Shown piece by piece: positions 15,905 to 23,682 of a DNA stretch of 64,000 bases. The position numbers and the translations under genes are program-made. The stretch lies in NCBI RefSeq assembly GCF_900113865.1, contig NZ_FOQY01000032.1, forward strand, positions 42,881 to 106,880, read 5' to 3'. Origin of the DNA: Streptosporangium canum (GTDB lineage: Bacteria; Actinomycetota; Actinomycetes; Streptosporangiales; Streptosporangiaceae). The notes below the pieces were generated by a model. It saw only the letters and a list, made by a program, of their open reading frames with translations, was not told the DNA's origin and ran no database searches. The first letter of the stretch is position 1. Each line of letters opens with the position of its first letter.

Positions 15905-16839
15905 CGGCGGTCACCACGGCGCCGGCGGACCCGGAGACCCGGGTCCGCCGGTCACCGCCACGTCCCAGGGGCAGGCTCCGGCCCTGGCTCTACCTGCTGC
16001 CGTCCGCGGCGGTGCTGCTGCCGCTCTTCGGCTACCCGATCTACATGCTCGGCCTGCTGTCGGTGTTCGACTACCGGCAGGCGCAGGTCAGCGGGGGCGA
16101 GCCGACGCGTTTCATCGGGTTCGACAACTACGCGACGCTCCTGGGCGACCAGCGCTTCTGGTCGGTGCTGGCGCAGACCGTGGTGTTCGCCGCCGCCCTG
16201 GTGATCGCGACGCTGGCGGTCGGCGCGGCGCTCGCCGTCGTGCTGACCAAGGCCGGCCGGGTGCCGCGCCTGCTGCTGTCGCTGGCGGCCATGGCCGCCT
16301 GGGCCGCGCCCGCGATGACCGGCTCGACGGTCTGGATGTTCCTCTTCGACGCCGACCTGGGCCTGGTCAACCAGCTCCTGGGCATCGAGGGCTACAACTG
16401 GTTCTACGACAAGTGGGTCACGTTCGGCATCGTCGGCGCGACCGTGGTCTGGCACTCCTTCCCCTTCGTCATGGTCACGCTCTACGCCGGGATCCAGGCC
16501 GTCCCGAGCTCGGTGCTGGAGGCGGCCGCGCTCGACGGGGCCTCGGCCTGGCACAGCTTCTGGCGGGTCATCGTGCCGATGCTGCGGCCTCTGGTCACGA
16601 TCGTGGTCATCCAGTCGATCATCTGGGACTTCAAGATCTTCACGCAGATCTACGTGATGACCAACGGCGGCGGCATCGCGGGACAGAACTCCGTGCTGAA
16701 CGTCTACGCCTACCAGACCGCCTTCGGCTCCTCGGAGTACGGGCTCGGCTCGGCGATCGGTGTGATCATGACGCTGATCCTGCTCGTGGTCACCCTGCTC
16801 TACATCCGCGCCCTCTACCGCAGCGGGGAGAAGCTGTGA
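15901..16839 (+). CDS. Sugar ABC transporter permease (MalF type)
   Basis: 312 residues, six predicted helices, the first near residues 30-52 ('LYLLPSAAVLLPLFGYPIYM'). The EAA loop of the family is 'EAAALDGASAWHSFWRVIVPML' near residue 200. It overlaps its neighbours at both ends, ATGA before and GTGA after. It forms the membrane channel with the next permease. No ATPase gene is in the operon; as in many actinomycetes a shared MsiK-like ATPase elsewhere is expected. Confidence 0.88.
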   Translation: MTAVTTAPADPETRVRRSPPRPRGRLRPWLYLLPSAAVLLPLFGYPIYMLGLLSVFDYRQAQVSGGEPTRFIGFDNYATLLGDQRFWSVLAQTVVFAAALVIATLAVGAALAVVLTKAGRVPRLLLSLAAMAAWAAPAMTGSTVWMFLFDADLGLVNQLLGIEGYNWFYDKWVTFGIVGATVVWHSFPFVMVTLYAGIQAVPSSVLEAAALDGASAWHSFWRVIVPMLRPLVTIVVIQSIIWDFKIFTQIYVMTNGGGIAGQNSVLNVYAYQTAFGSSEYGLGSAIGVIMTLILLVVTLLYIRALYRSGEKL

Positions 16840-17675
16840 GCAGATCCCGCCTGGCCGCCAACACCGTCGCGGTGGTCGCCGCGGTCGTCACGTTCTTCCC
16901 GATCTACTGGATGGTCCTGTCGGCGCTCAAGCCCGCGGGCGAGATCCAGTCGCTGGAGGTCCGCCCCTGGACCCTGGCCCCCACCTTCGAGCACTTCCAG
17001 CGCGTGCTCGGCGGCGAGAACTTCAGCAGATACCTCCTCAACAGTCTCGGCGTCGCCCTGACGGTCGTCGTCCTGTCCGCGGTGGTGGCCTTCCTCGCCG
17101 CCGTGGCGGTCACCCGGTTCCACTTCCGGTTCCGCACGACCGTGCTGATCATGTTCCTGGTGGCGCAGATGGTGCCCGTGGAGGCGCTCACCATCCCGCT
17201 GTTCTTCCTGATCCGCGACATCGGTACGGCGGTGCCGGGGGTGGGGCTCAACACGCTGGGCTCGCTCGTCCTGGTCCACCTGGCCTTCTCGCTGCCGTTC
17301 GCGGTCTGGATGATGCGGGGATTCGTGGCCGCGGTGCCCGAGGCGCTGGAGGAGGCCGCCATGATCGACGGCGCGAGCCGTTCCGTCATCCTGTGGCGGA
17401 TCCTGTTCCCCCTCGTCGCACCGGGTCTGATCGCGACCAGCGTGTTCTCCTTCATCACCGCCTGGAACGACTTCATCTTCGCCAGGACCTTCATCATCTC
17501 GGCCAAGGACAACCAGACCCTGCCCGCGGCCCTGCTGGTCTTCTTCAAACCCGACGAGAACGACTGGGGAGGAATCATGGCGGCCTCGACGCTGATGACC
17601 ATTCCTGTACTGATCTTCTTCGTGGCCGTCCAGCGCAGGCTGGTGGCAGGACTCGGCGGGGCGGTGAAGGATTGA
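16836..17675 (+). CDS. Sugar ABC transporter permease (MalG type)
   Basis: 279 residues from the GTG at 16836 that overlaps the previous stop. Six helices; the first is 'NTVAVVAAVVTFFPIYWMVL'. The EAA loop reads 'EEAAMIDGASRSVILWRILFP' near residue 175. It pairs with the MalF-type permease. The longer in-frame extension back to 16413 lies inside the first permease gene and is not real. Its stop overlaps the TTG of the hexosaminidase gene. Confidence 0.88.
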   Translation: MSRSRLAANTVAVVAAVVTFFPIYWMVLSALKPAGEIQSLEVRPWTLAPTFEHFQRVLGGENFSRYLLNSLGVALTVVVLSAVVAFLAAVAVTRFHFRFRTTVLIMFLVAQMVPVEALTIPLFFLIRDIGTAVPGVGLNTLGSLVLVHLAFSLPFAVWMMRGFVAAVPEALEEAAMIDGASRSVILWRILFPLVAPGLIATSVFSFITAWNDFIFARTFIISAKDNQTLPAALLVFFKPDENDWGGIMAASTLMTIPVLIFFVAVQRRLVAGLGGAVKD

Positions 17676-19573
17676 CCCCCCAGGGCCAGACCCCCGCCGG
17701 CCGGCCCCTGGACGGCCAGACCTCGCACGGCCGGCTCCCTGTGGGCCAGACCTCGCACGGCCATACCACCCAGGGCCAGATCTCGTACGGCCTGATCCCG
17801 CTGCCCTCCTCGGTCCGGCCGGGCGCCGGTGAGTTCACGCTGACCGCCGGGACAGCCCTCGACGCCCCGCCCGAGCTGTACGGCGTCGCCGCCTGGCTCC
17901 GCTCCGCGCTCGGCCCGGCCACCGGCTGCGCCCTCCTGCCGTCGGGGGCCGGGGCCCCGGGCGCGGCCGGTATCGGCGGCGGGAACGGTGCCGGCGCGGA
18001 CGCGGAGCATGCGGCCGGTGGAGAGGGGCGCATCGTGCTGGCGCTCGGTCCCGGTCTGGCGGCCGAGGAGTTCCGGCTCCGGATCACCCCCGCCGGCGTG
18101 CGGATCACCGGCGGTGACGCCGCGGGAGTGTTCTACGGGGCGCAGACCTTCCGCCTGCTGCTCCCGCCCGCCGCGCTGCGCCGTGCGCCCGTCGCGGGCG
18201 GCCCGCTGACCGTGCCCGCCACCGAGATCGAGGACCGGCCCCGGTACGGCTGGCGCGGATGCATGCTGGACGTCGCCCGGCACTTCATGCCCAAGGCGGA
18301 CCTGCTGCGCTTCATCGACCTGCTCGCCCTGCACAGGCTGAACGTGCTCCACCTCCACCTCACCGACGATCAGGGCTGGCGGGTGGAGATCGCGAAGTAT
18401 CCCCGGCTGACCTCGGTGGGGGGCTGGCGGTCGTCGAGCATGCTCGGCTCCCGCCAGCACGAGACCTTCCTGCCACGTCCGCACGGCGGCTTCTACACCG
18501 CCGACGACCTGCGGGAGATCGTCGCCTACGCGGCCGAGCGGTACGTCACCGTGGTGCCCGAGATCGACCTGCCCGGTCACACCCAGGCCGCGGTCGCCGC
18601 CTACCCCTGGCTCGCCCCGGAGGCGGCAGACGGCTTGGAGGCGGCCGATGTCCCGGAAGTAGCCGATGCCCCGGAGACGGCCGACGGCTTGGAGGCGGCC
18701 GCCGTCCCGGAAGTAGCCGATGCCCCGGAAGAAGCCGGGGGCGCGGGGGCGGTCGACGGGGTGGGGCCGGAAGGCGGTGTGGGGCAGGTCGGGGTCCGCG
18801 CCGCGTGGGGGCTCTCCCCGCACGGTCTCGACGTCACCTCCGCCGCGGCGCTGGACTTCTGCCGTGACGTCCTGGACGAGGTCATGGAGCTGTTCCCCGG
18901 CTCACACGTGGGCATCGGCGGTGACGAGTGCCCGGGTGACGCCCGCTCGCGGGCCGCCTTCGTCACCGCCCTCGCCGAACACGTCACCGGACGCGGGCGC
19001 GTGCCGTACGCCTGGGACGAGATCCTGGAGTGCGGGGCGGTGCCCGGTGTGACGGTGGCGGCCTGGCGTGGGCCGGACGCGGCGGTCGTGGCGGCGCGGG
19101 CCGGTCACCGGGTGGTCTCCTGCCCGGACATGTCCGTCTACTTCGACTATCGCCAGTCGGAGCTGCCGGACGAGCCCATCCCCGTCGGCCCGCCGCTCTC
19201 CCTCCAGGACGTCCACGCCTTCGAACCCGAACCGGCGGGGCTGACCGCCGACGAGCGCTCCCGCGTGATCGGAGCCCAGTGCAACGTCTGGACCGAGCAC
19301 ATGGACAGCCCGCGGGCCGTCGACTACATGGTCTTCCCCCGGCTGTGCGCGTTCGCCGAGGTCGTGTGGTCCGCGGACCGCACGCCGTACCCGGACTTCG
19401 CCCGGCGGCTGGAGGCGCACACGGCCCGGCTCGACGCGCTGGGGGTGGAGTATCGGCCCGCGGCGGGACCGCACCCCTGGCAGAGCCGTCCCGACGCGCC
19501 GGGCTGGCCGATCAGCAAGGCCCGGCGCGAGGCCATGGTGGCCGAGTTTGGCGTCGGCAAGCGCCGGGGGTGA
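17672..19573 (+). CDS. Family GH20 beta-N-acetylhexosaminidase
   Basis: Up to 633 residues if translation starts at TTG 17672, which overlaps the permease stop. The first 40 residues are a Gln/Thr/Gly repeat, so a later start (for example GTG 17741) is possible. Residues ~45-180 are the GH20 N-terminal domain ('GLIPLPSSVRPGAGEFTLT'), then the barrel begins 'RYGWRGCMLDVARHFMPK'. The catalytic Asp-Glu pair is in 'HVGIGGDECPGD' near residue 413. A repeated insert follows 'AAYPWLAP' near residue 315. It has no signal peptide, so it probably cleaves imported chito-oligosaccharides or similar inside the cell. Confidence 0.87.
   Translation: MTPQGQTPAGRPLDGQTSHGRLPVGQTSHGHTTQGQISYGLIPLPSSVRPGAGEFTLTAGTALDAPPELYGVAAWLRSALGPATGCALLPSGAGAPGAAGIGGGNGAGADAEHAAGGEGRIVLALGPGLAAEEFRLRITPAGVRITGGDAAGVFYGAQTFRLLLPPAALRRAPVAGGPLTVPATEIEDRPRYGWRGCMLDVARHFMPKADLLRFIDLLALHRLNVLHLHLTDDQGWRVEIAKYPRLTSVGGWRSSSMLGSRQHETFLPRPHGGFYTADDLREIVAYAAERYVTVVPEIDLPGHTQAAVAAYPWLAPEAADGLEAADVPEVADAPETADGLEAAAVPEVADAPEEAGGAGAVDGVGPEGGVGQVGVRAAWGLSPHGLDVTSAAALDFCRDVLDEVMELFPGSHVGIGGDECPGDARSRAAFVTALAEHVTGRGRVPYAWDEILECGAVPGVTVAAWRGPDAAVVAARAGHRVVSCPDMSVYFDYRQSELPDEPIPVGPPLSLQDVHAFEPEPAGLTADERSRVIGAQCNVWTEHMDSPRAVDYMVFPRLCAFAEVVWSADRTPYPDFARRLEAHTARLDALGVEYRPAAGPHPWQSRPDAPGWPISKARREAMVAEFGVGKRRG
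17683..17790 (+). repeat. 30-bp tandem repeat at the permease/hexosaminidase junction
   Basis: Four units start with GGCCAGA(C/T)C near 17683, 17711, 17741 and 17771 and carry variants of CAGACCTCGCACGGCC. The block begins eight bases after the permease stop and makes up the repetitive N-terminus of the hexosaminidase if the early TTG start is used. Confidence 0.85.
18629..18736 (+). repeat. 54-bp duplication inside the hexosaminidase gene
   Basis: Two nearly identical 54-base units (18629-18682 and 18683-18736) encode the 18-residue repeat DGLEAAxVPEVADAPExA. The acidic, Ala/Pro-rich insert lies in a loop of the catalytic barrel before the 'LSPHGLDVTS' segment. Frame is preserved. Confidence 0.9.
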
Positions 19574-19642
19574 AGGCCGGCCAGCATCGGAGTGGAGGTG
19601 GGCAGGCGTCAGGAGTGGAGGTCGGCGAGTGTCAGGGGTGAA
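19571..19642. repeat. ~23-bp tandem repeat at the hexosaminidase stop codon
   Basis: Units resembling GGAGTGGAGGTGGGCAGGCG begin at the stop codon and recur near 19589, 19612 and 19635 with sequence drift. The stop codon is part of the first GGGGTGAAG-type unit. The rest of 19643-19832 has no gene; it is GC-rich until an AT-richer patch just before the next start. Confidence 0.6.
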
Positions 19643-19832
19643 GCGGTCACCGCGGCGCCGCCCGTGCCGCCCCCGTCCTCGGGCGGCGGCGGTCACGGCA
19701 TGCGCCGCGATACCCGCCGCCGGCTTCCGCTCGGCGGTATACCGAGGATTTTCGCCCGGTCCCGGGGCTAACTGTCGCTCGGGGGGACTGACAGGCCAAA
19801 ATTGATCCGTGGGCAGGATCGGATCGGTAGGG

Positions 19833-20660
19833 ATGAGCGATTGCGAGCGTGGGCAACTTCCGCCAGTGCTGGGTCAGCTGTTCGCCGACGGCGGTGACGG
19901 GCGCACGCTCTCCAGCGTGCTGCCGGCCGGGGACGTCGTCTGGCCCGACCCCGGTTACGCGAAGTTCACTGTCGATCACCGTCCGGCGTTCTGGCTGAGT
20001 GACCTGCCGGTCTCCGGCGAGTTCTGGGCCGGGCTGCGGGCCGAGCACGGGCGTTCGGGGCTGTGGCCGGTGCTGCTTGAGGACTCCGTCCAGCCGTGGT
20101 CGGCCGGGCAGATCGCTCCGGACGCGGTGGCCGAGATCGACAACTACCACGCCGCCGCGTTCATGGCCGAGGTGTGGTCGGACTGGATCGAGAGAGCCAA
20201 CACCGACCAGCTCGAACTGCTGGCCCCCTTCGGCCCGCAGTGCCCGGGACCGGCCGCGTCGGGGCAGCTCGCCGCCGATCCCGGCGTGGTCGCCGACTGG
20301 TACGCCGGGCTGGTGGCCGAGCGCAGGACCCCGCTCGGCCTGGTCGCGGCGGAGCGGGGGGCCGACGCGCTGGCCGTCATGGGGTGGCAGGGCGCGCTGA
20401 ACCACAACGAGTGGATGATCCCGCTCGCGGCCGTGGTGCGGAGCTGGGAGGACAGGTTCGGGGCGCGGGTGGTCGGCATCGGCTTCAACACCCTGGACCT
20501 GAGCGTCGCCGCGCCCCCGGTCACCCCCGAACACGCCCTGCACGTCGCCGCCGAGCACTGGACGTTCTGCCCCGACAGCGTCGTCTACAGCGCCGGGACG
20601 CTGGTCGACTACGCCGAGGAGATCAGGGGCAGGAACGCCTGGTCGTTCTGGTGGGACTGA
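19833..20660 (+). CDS. DUF4253 domain protein
   Basis: 275 residues from the ATG at 19833; a GTG at 19809 would add eight residues and cannot be excluded. The C-terminal half carries DUF4253 features: 'PLGLVAAERGADALAVMGWQ', 'WEDRFGARVVGIGFNTLDL', and 'HALHVAAEHWTFCPDSV' with an acidic, Trp-rich end. The family is widespread in actinomycetes and has no established biochemical role. No operon partner is apparent. Confidence 0.7.
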   Translation: MSDCERGQLPPVLGQLFADGGDGRTLSSVLPAGDVVWPDPGYAKFTVDHRPAFWLSDLPVSGEFWAGLRAEHGRSGLWPVLLEDSVQPWSAGQIAPDAVAEIDNYHAAAFMAEVWSDWIERANTDQLELLAPFGPQCPGPAASGQLAADPGVVADWYAGLVAERRTPLGLVAAERGADALAVMGWQGALNHNEWMIPLAAVVRSWEDRFGARVVGIGFNTLDLSVAAPPVTPEHALHVAAEHWTFCPDSVVYSAGTLVDYAEEIRGRNAWSFWWD

Positions 20661-20722
20661 TCACCTGAGCAGGAAGTCCCGGAGCAGCAGCGCGTCACCC
20701 CTGGCGACCACCCGGCTACCCT

Positions 20723-20827
20723 ATGATGGCGCTGGCCGGCGGCGGCGCCCTCGCCGCACTCGCGGCGATCGCGTTCCTGCTGACCCAGCGGAAACGCCGT
20801 TCGCGCCGGGAACCGAGCGACGCCTGA
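20723..20827 (+). CDS. Possible 34-residue single-helix membrane peptide
   Basis: The frame starts ATGATG and encodes a short peptide with one Ala/Leu/Gly-rich helix followed by a basic, positive-inside tail (RKRRSRREPSD). It could be a real small protein or the C-terminal anchor left from a larger decayed gene. There is no clear ribosome site. Confidence 0.3.
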   Translation: MMALAGGGALAALAAIAFLLTQRKRRSRREPSDA

Positions 20828-20834
20828 GATATCC

Positions 20835-20951
20835 GTGGGAGTCACCGCGCGACACCGCGGCGTGCTCCCACGGCGACTGGTTCACGAACTGCCGCAAGGC
20901 ATGCATGTCACCGTCCGGCAGCCGCTCGAGCTCCTCCAAGTCCACGCGCAC
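20835..20951 (-). pseudogene. N-terminal remnant of an IS701-like transposase
   Basis: On the minus strand the frame reads 'VDLEELERLPDGD' then 'MHALRQFVNQSPWEHAAV'. The 'QxFVxQSPW' segment is characteristic of the N-terminal region of IS701-family transposases. The frame loses similarity after about 40 residues and no DDE catalytic region follows, so it is a fragment. It lies just downstream of the methyltransferase gene. Confidence 0.5.
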
Positions 20952-21000
20952 AGCGTGCCGAGCCCGACATCCAAGATCAAATGAACCTGACGAAGTGCTG

Positions 21001-21822
21001 CTAGAAGCGGTAGTGCAGGACGGTGGTCCCCTTGCGGGACCAGGCCGCGCTGCGTGCCGACAGCCTGGTGAACAGGCGCAGGGCTGTCGGGAACCGGGCG
21101 ACTTCGGGCTCTCGCGTGAGCAGGATCTCCCTGACCAGCTTCAGCCGGGGGTTCCAGCGTTCGGGTTCGCGGGGATCGTCGAAGCCGGGAGACTTGAGCA
21201 GGTCCGCGACGGACTGGGTGCCCCGGTATTTTCTCGCGGCCCAGATGGCGAACCTGGAGTAGCCGTTGAAGGCGATCTCCCCGCTGGGGAAGCGGTCGGT
21301 GAGACGCTGCAACAGAGCGATCATGTCCTCCTGAGTGAGGAACGCCAGCAGTCCGTCGGCGATGATCACGGCTGGCCGGCCGGAGGGGACCGCCTCCAGC
21401 CAGTTCAGGTCGACCAGGTCGGTGCCTATGCCGTGGCCGTTCGCGCGCTCCGGCATCACTTTCCGCCGGGCGGTGATGACATTGGGGAAGTCGACGTCGT
21501 ACCAGTCGACGGTGGACGGCGGGTTGAGGCGTAACAGCCGGCTGTCAAGCCCGGCTCCCAGGTCGATCCCGACCGCGTTCGGATGACGGGCGATGAAATC
21601 CGCCGCCACCTCGTCCATCTTCTTGGTCCGATGCGCGATGTTGATGATGGGGCTCTCGCTGAGCTTGAACCTGCCGCAGTCGTAGCCGAGTCTCCGGACG
21701 ATCTCGTCGGCCATCCGGTCGCCGAGGATGGGGTCCGACCTGCGGTAGTCGAGTGCCTTGCCGCACAGCGTCAGCCACAGGCTGTCCTCCATCGGGGTGA
21801 ACTCCGGGAGGGTGATTGCCAT
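21001..21822 (-). CDS. SAM-dependent methyltransferase (LCMT/TcmP-like O-methyltransferase)
   Basis: 273 residues. The SAM-binding loop is 'AVGIDLGAGLDSRLLRL' near residue 88, followed by 'VDWYDVDFPNVITARR', the hallmark of the leucine carboxyl methyltransferase/TcmP family; 'PAVIIADGLLAFLTQEDM' comes later. Members methylate carboxyl or phenolic groups, including on polyketides. It is transcribed in the same direction as the TetR gene at 22058, with a 235-base gap. Most likely it is a target of that regulator. The substrate is unknown. Confidence 0.85.
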   Translation of the reverse strand: MAITLPEFTPMEDSLWLTLCGKALDYRRSDPILGDRMADEIVRRLGYDCGRFKLSESPIINIAHRTKKMDEVAADFIARHPNAVGIDLGAGLDSRLLRLNPPSTVDWYDVDFPNVITARRKVMPERANGHGIGTDLVDLNWLEAVPSGRPAVIIADGLLAFLTQEDMIALLQRLTDRFPSGEIAFNGYSRFAIWAARKYRGTQSVADLLKSPGFDDPREPERWNPRLKLVREILLTREPEVARFPTALRLFTRLSARSAAWSRKGTTVLHYRF

Positions 21823-22057
21823 GGGTCCGATCCTTTCTGAAGTGGATGCGAGGTTTCCTGGTCACGCGTCCCGGGTGACGGCGGGCCGGTGCGCCCCGGC
21901 ATCTCCTTGGCGGCGATGCCGGGGCGGACGGCGGGCAAGCGGCTGGACAGCGCGGAATCAGATGTCGGCGGCGGGTGGCCAGGCGGGTCCGTACGGAGGA
22001 AACGCCCGGCGGCCGCCGGAGCTCGGTGTCGTTCGCGGCGGGCCGTACACCGGCGGA

Positions 22058-22765
22058 TCAGGTCGGCTCTGACGTGCGCTGGTAGCCGTAGATCCGTTCG
22101 CGGTAGGGAGGGATCACGTCTTCGAAGACGCCGATGATTTCCGCGGCGGCCACCGCCAGAACCTGCGGATCCGGCGGGCCGGCCGGTTCGAAGGCGGCCC
22201 GGACGACGTGGGCGAGAGAGTCGGCCCGCGCCCGCACGTCCGGCTCGGCGGTCGTCGGATCCAGGTTGCCGAGGAGGTGGAAGCCGCTGTGTACCGCGCT
22301 CCACGCGTACGCCTGGTTCGGTACGTCGTCGCGGACCAGCCCGTGGCGGGTCAGCAGGTCGAAGAACCTGGCCGTGGCGAACAGGTCGTGACCGCGCATG
22401 GCGCTGTCGGCCATGCGGGCCTGCAGTTGTTTCGCGTCACCGCTGAACATGCTCCGCAGCACAGGCCGGTCGTGAACGATCAGGAACGACGCGGCCATCA
22501 GGCGGTGCGGCAGCACCATGGACGGGTCCGCGCGCAGCCCGTCCATGAGTTCGCCGACGTAGGTGATGGCCTCACGCAGGATCAAGGCTTCGAAGAGCTG
22601 CTGCTTGGTGCGCCAGTGCAGGTAGACGGTGCCCTTGCCGATCCCGGCCTGCTGAGCGATGTCCTCGATCGTGATTTTGCGGTAGCCGAGGCGGATGAGC
22701 AGGTCGGCCGCCGCGTCGAGAATCCGGTCCGCGCGATTGAGGTCCTGCCGTGGTCGTCCTGGCAC
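22058..22765 (-). CDS. TetR-family transcriptional regulator
   Basis: 235 residues from the GTG at 22765 (CGGGAG five bases upstream). A TTG at 22810 would extend it into the operator and is less likely. The HTH is at residues ~10-55: 'RILDAAADLLIRLGYRKITI' then 'EDIAQQAGIGKGTVYLHWRT'. The remainder is a helical ligand domain. Immediately upstream lies a 12-bp inverted repeat suited to a TetR dimer pair, so it probably represses itself and the methyltransferase gene downstream. Ligand unknown. Confidence 0.88.
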   Translation of the reverse strand: MPGRPRQDLNRADRILDAAADLLIRLGYRKITIEDIAQQAGIGKGTVYLHWRTKQQLFEALILREAITYVGELMDGLRADPSMVLPHRLMAASFLIVHDRPVLRSMFSGDAKQLQARMADSAMRGHDLFATARFFDLLTRHGLVRDDVPNQAYAWSAVHSGFHLLGNLDPTTAEPDVRARADSLAHVVRAAFEPAGPPDPQVLAVAAAEIIGVFEDVIPPYRERIYGYQRTSEPT

Positions 22766-22778
22766 CGTCCACTCCCGC

Positions 22779-22817
22779 TGACTTATTGACTGAGTTTGAA
22801 ATGTGGTCAATTAGTCA
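22779..22817. promoter_or_regulatory. Strong TetR-type operator
   Basis: TGACTTATTGAC (22779-22790) and GTCAATTAGTCA (22806-22817) form an inverted repeat with 11 of 12 matching positions and a 15-base AT-rich spacer. It lies 13 bases upstream of the TetR GTG start, so a bound dimer pair would block its transcription. The gap 22818-23115 has no gene that I can support. Confidence 0.65.
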
Positions 22818-23115
22818 CACCGTACGCCGCGGCCGAGGCGCTGACAACCCGGGTATCGCCGGTCGTGACCGTGGCTTTGCACGCGGCGGTCTCCGGTGTC
22901 CCGGGATCTTCCGGAAAGCACGCGTAAGCCCGGCCGGCAGGCGGTTTCCGCCGCCCCATGGGCGTATGTGGAGACGGGCGGCATCGTCAGGAGAAGGGCC
23001 GGGGACGCCGGCCGTCGCGACGGCTGTGGCGACCTTGCGATTGCCCGCCAAACGGTCCTCCGTGGCGGATATGAAGCAAGAACAAGCAGGTCAAAGGCAT
23101 GATCATCGATAAATT

Positions 23116-23132
23116 GTCAGGTAACTTCCCTA
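23116..23132. promoter_or_regulatory. AGGAAA-type palindrome upstream of the riboswitch
   Basis: TCAGGTAACTTCCCTAA matches the perfect palindrome at 29748-29764 (TTAGGAAACTTTCCTAA) at 14 of 17 positions. Such palindromes are typical binding sites of dimeric repressors. This copy is degenerate, so the call is weak. Confidence 0.3.
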
Positions 23133-23289
23133 ACGGTTCCGGCGAAGTCAATCCCGGGCAAGGATGGTCAAGACTTGGCTAATGGCCCTTTCTTGGCCGA
23201 TGAAGGTAGATCTTCTGGGTTTTCCATGGGCTTTGTTTTGCTTTGTACCTGAATGGGCTGTAGTGTCCTATTCGTGATCGGTTGGTGAC

Positions 23290-23462
23290 CTGCCCTTCAG
23301 CGGAAGGAGCGGCCGGCCGACGTCGAATCCCGGAGGCCGTCAGGGTCACGGGAACCGGGGACCCACTTCTTGGGGTGAATCCGCCGCGAACCTGCGGCGG
23401 TAGGGCAACTCCACCGCCCGAATCCGTCAGCTAACCCGGTAGACGAGATGGAGAGGAGATCA
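23290..23462 (+). ncRNA. c-di-AMP (ydaO-yuaA) riboswitch
   Basis: The region holds the conserved blocks of actinobacterial ydaO-type elements in order: 'GGGAACCGGGGACCCA' (23351-23366), 'TTGGGGTGAATCC', a GC helix ('CGCCGC...GCGGCGG'-like pairing), 'TAGGGCAACTCC', 'CCGAATCCGTCAGCTAACCC', and 'GGTAGACGAGATGGAGAGGAGA' ending at a ribosome site. Riboswitches of this class bind cyclic di-AMP and in actinomycetes usually precede cell-wall hydrolase or Rpf-like genes. The downstream gene is a secreted cell-wall-type protein, which agrees. The exact 5' boundary is approximate. Confidence 0.85.
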
Positions 23463-23465
23463 CCA

Positions 23466-23522
23466 ATGGGGCACAGCACCCACTTCCTGTCGGTACCGGC
23501 CTCGTTGGCGCCGACCCTCTGA
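23466..23522 (+). CDS. 18-residue leader ORF directly after the riboswitch
   Basis: An ATG 7-8 bases after GGAGAGGAGA opens an ORF MGHSTHFLSVPASLAPTL and ends at TGA 23520-23522. The ribosome site is stronger than that of the main gene 160 bases downstream. It could be a translated leader peptide through which the riboswitch acts, or the real start of a gene broken by mutation; the downstream frame does not continue it. Confidence 0.4.
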   Translation: MGHSTHFLSVPASLAPTL

Positions 23523-23530
23523 GACTTCCT

Positions 23531-23550
23531 CGCCGCGTTCGAACGCGGCG
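23531..23550 (+). terminator. Perfect 20-bp palindrome between riboswitch and gene
   Basis: CGCCGCGTTC (23531-23540) and its exact complement GAACGCGGCG (23541-23550) abut with no spacer. As RNA it forms a stable hairpin shortly after the leader ORF; no T-run follows. It may be part of the expression platform of the c-di-AMP riboswitch (Rho-type or pausing control). Confidence 0.4.
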
Positions 23551-23682
23551 CCCCCCACCGCGCTCCGCGTAGCGCCTGGTCTGCCCGGCTACGCCTCTTC
23601 TGTCGGTGAGCGCGTATTCGTCTGCGCCCTCTTCACGGCGCACGCGTCCTCCCCGTTCCCTCGCGAAAGAGTCTTTTTCCCC

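Noticed and set aside
14642..17675. Naming the first importer DasABC
   Set aside because: A hexosaminidase is next to it, but there is no dre site here, and the regulator is IclR-type. The substrate is not fixed by sequence.
18902..19696. Minus-strand frame opposite the hexosaminidase as a gene
   Set aside because: Arg/Gly/Pro-rich shadow of a well-supported plus-strand enzyme, with no domain signature.
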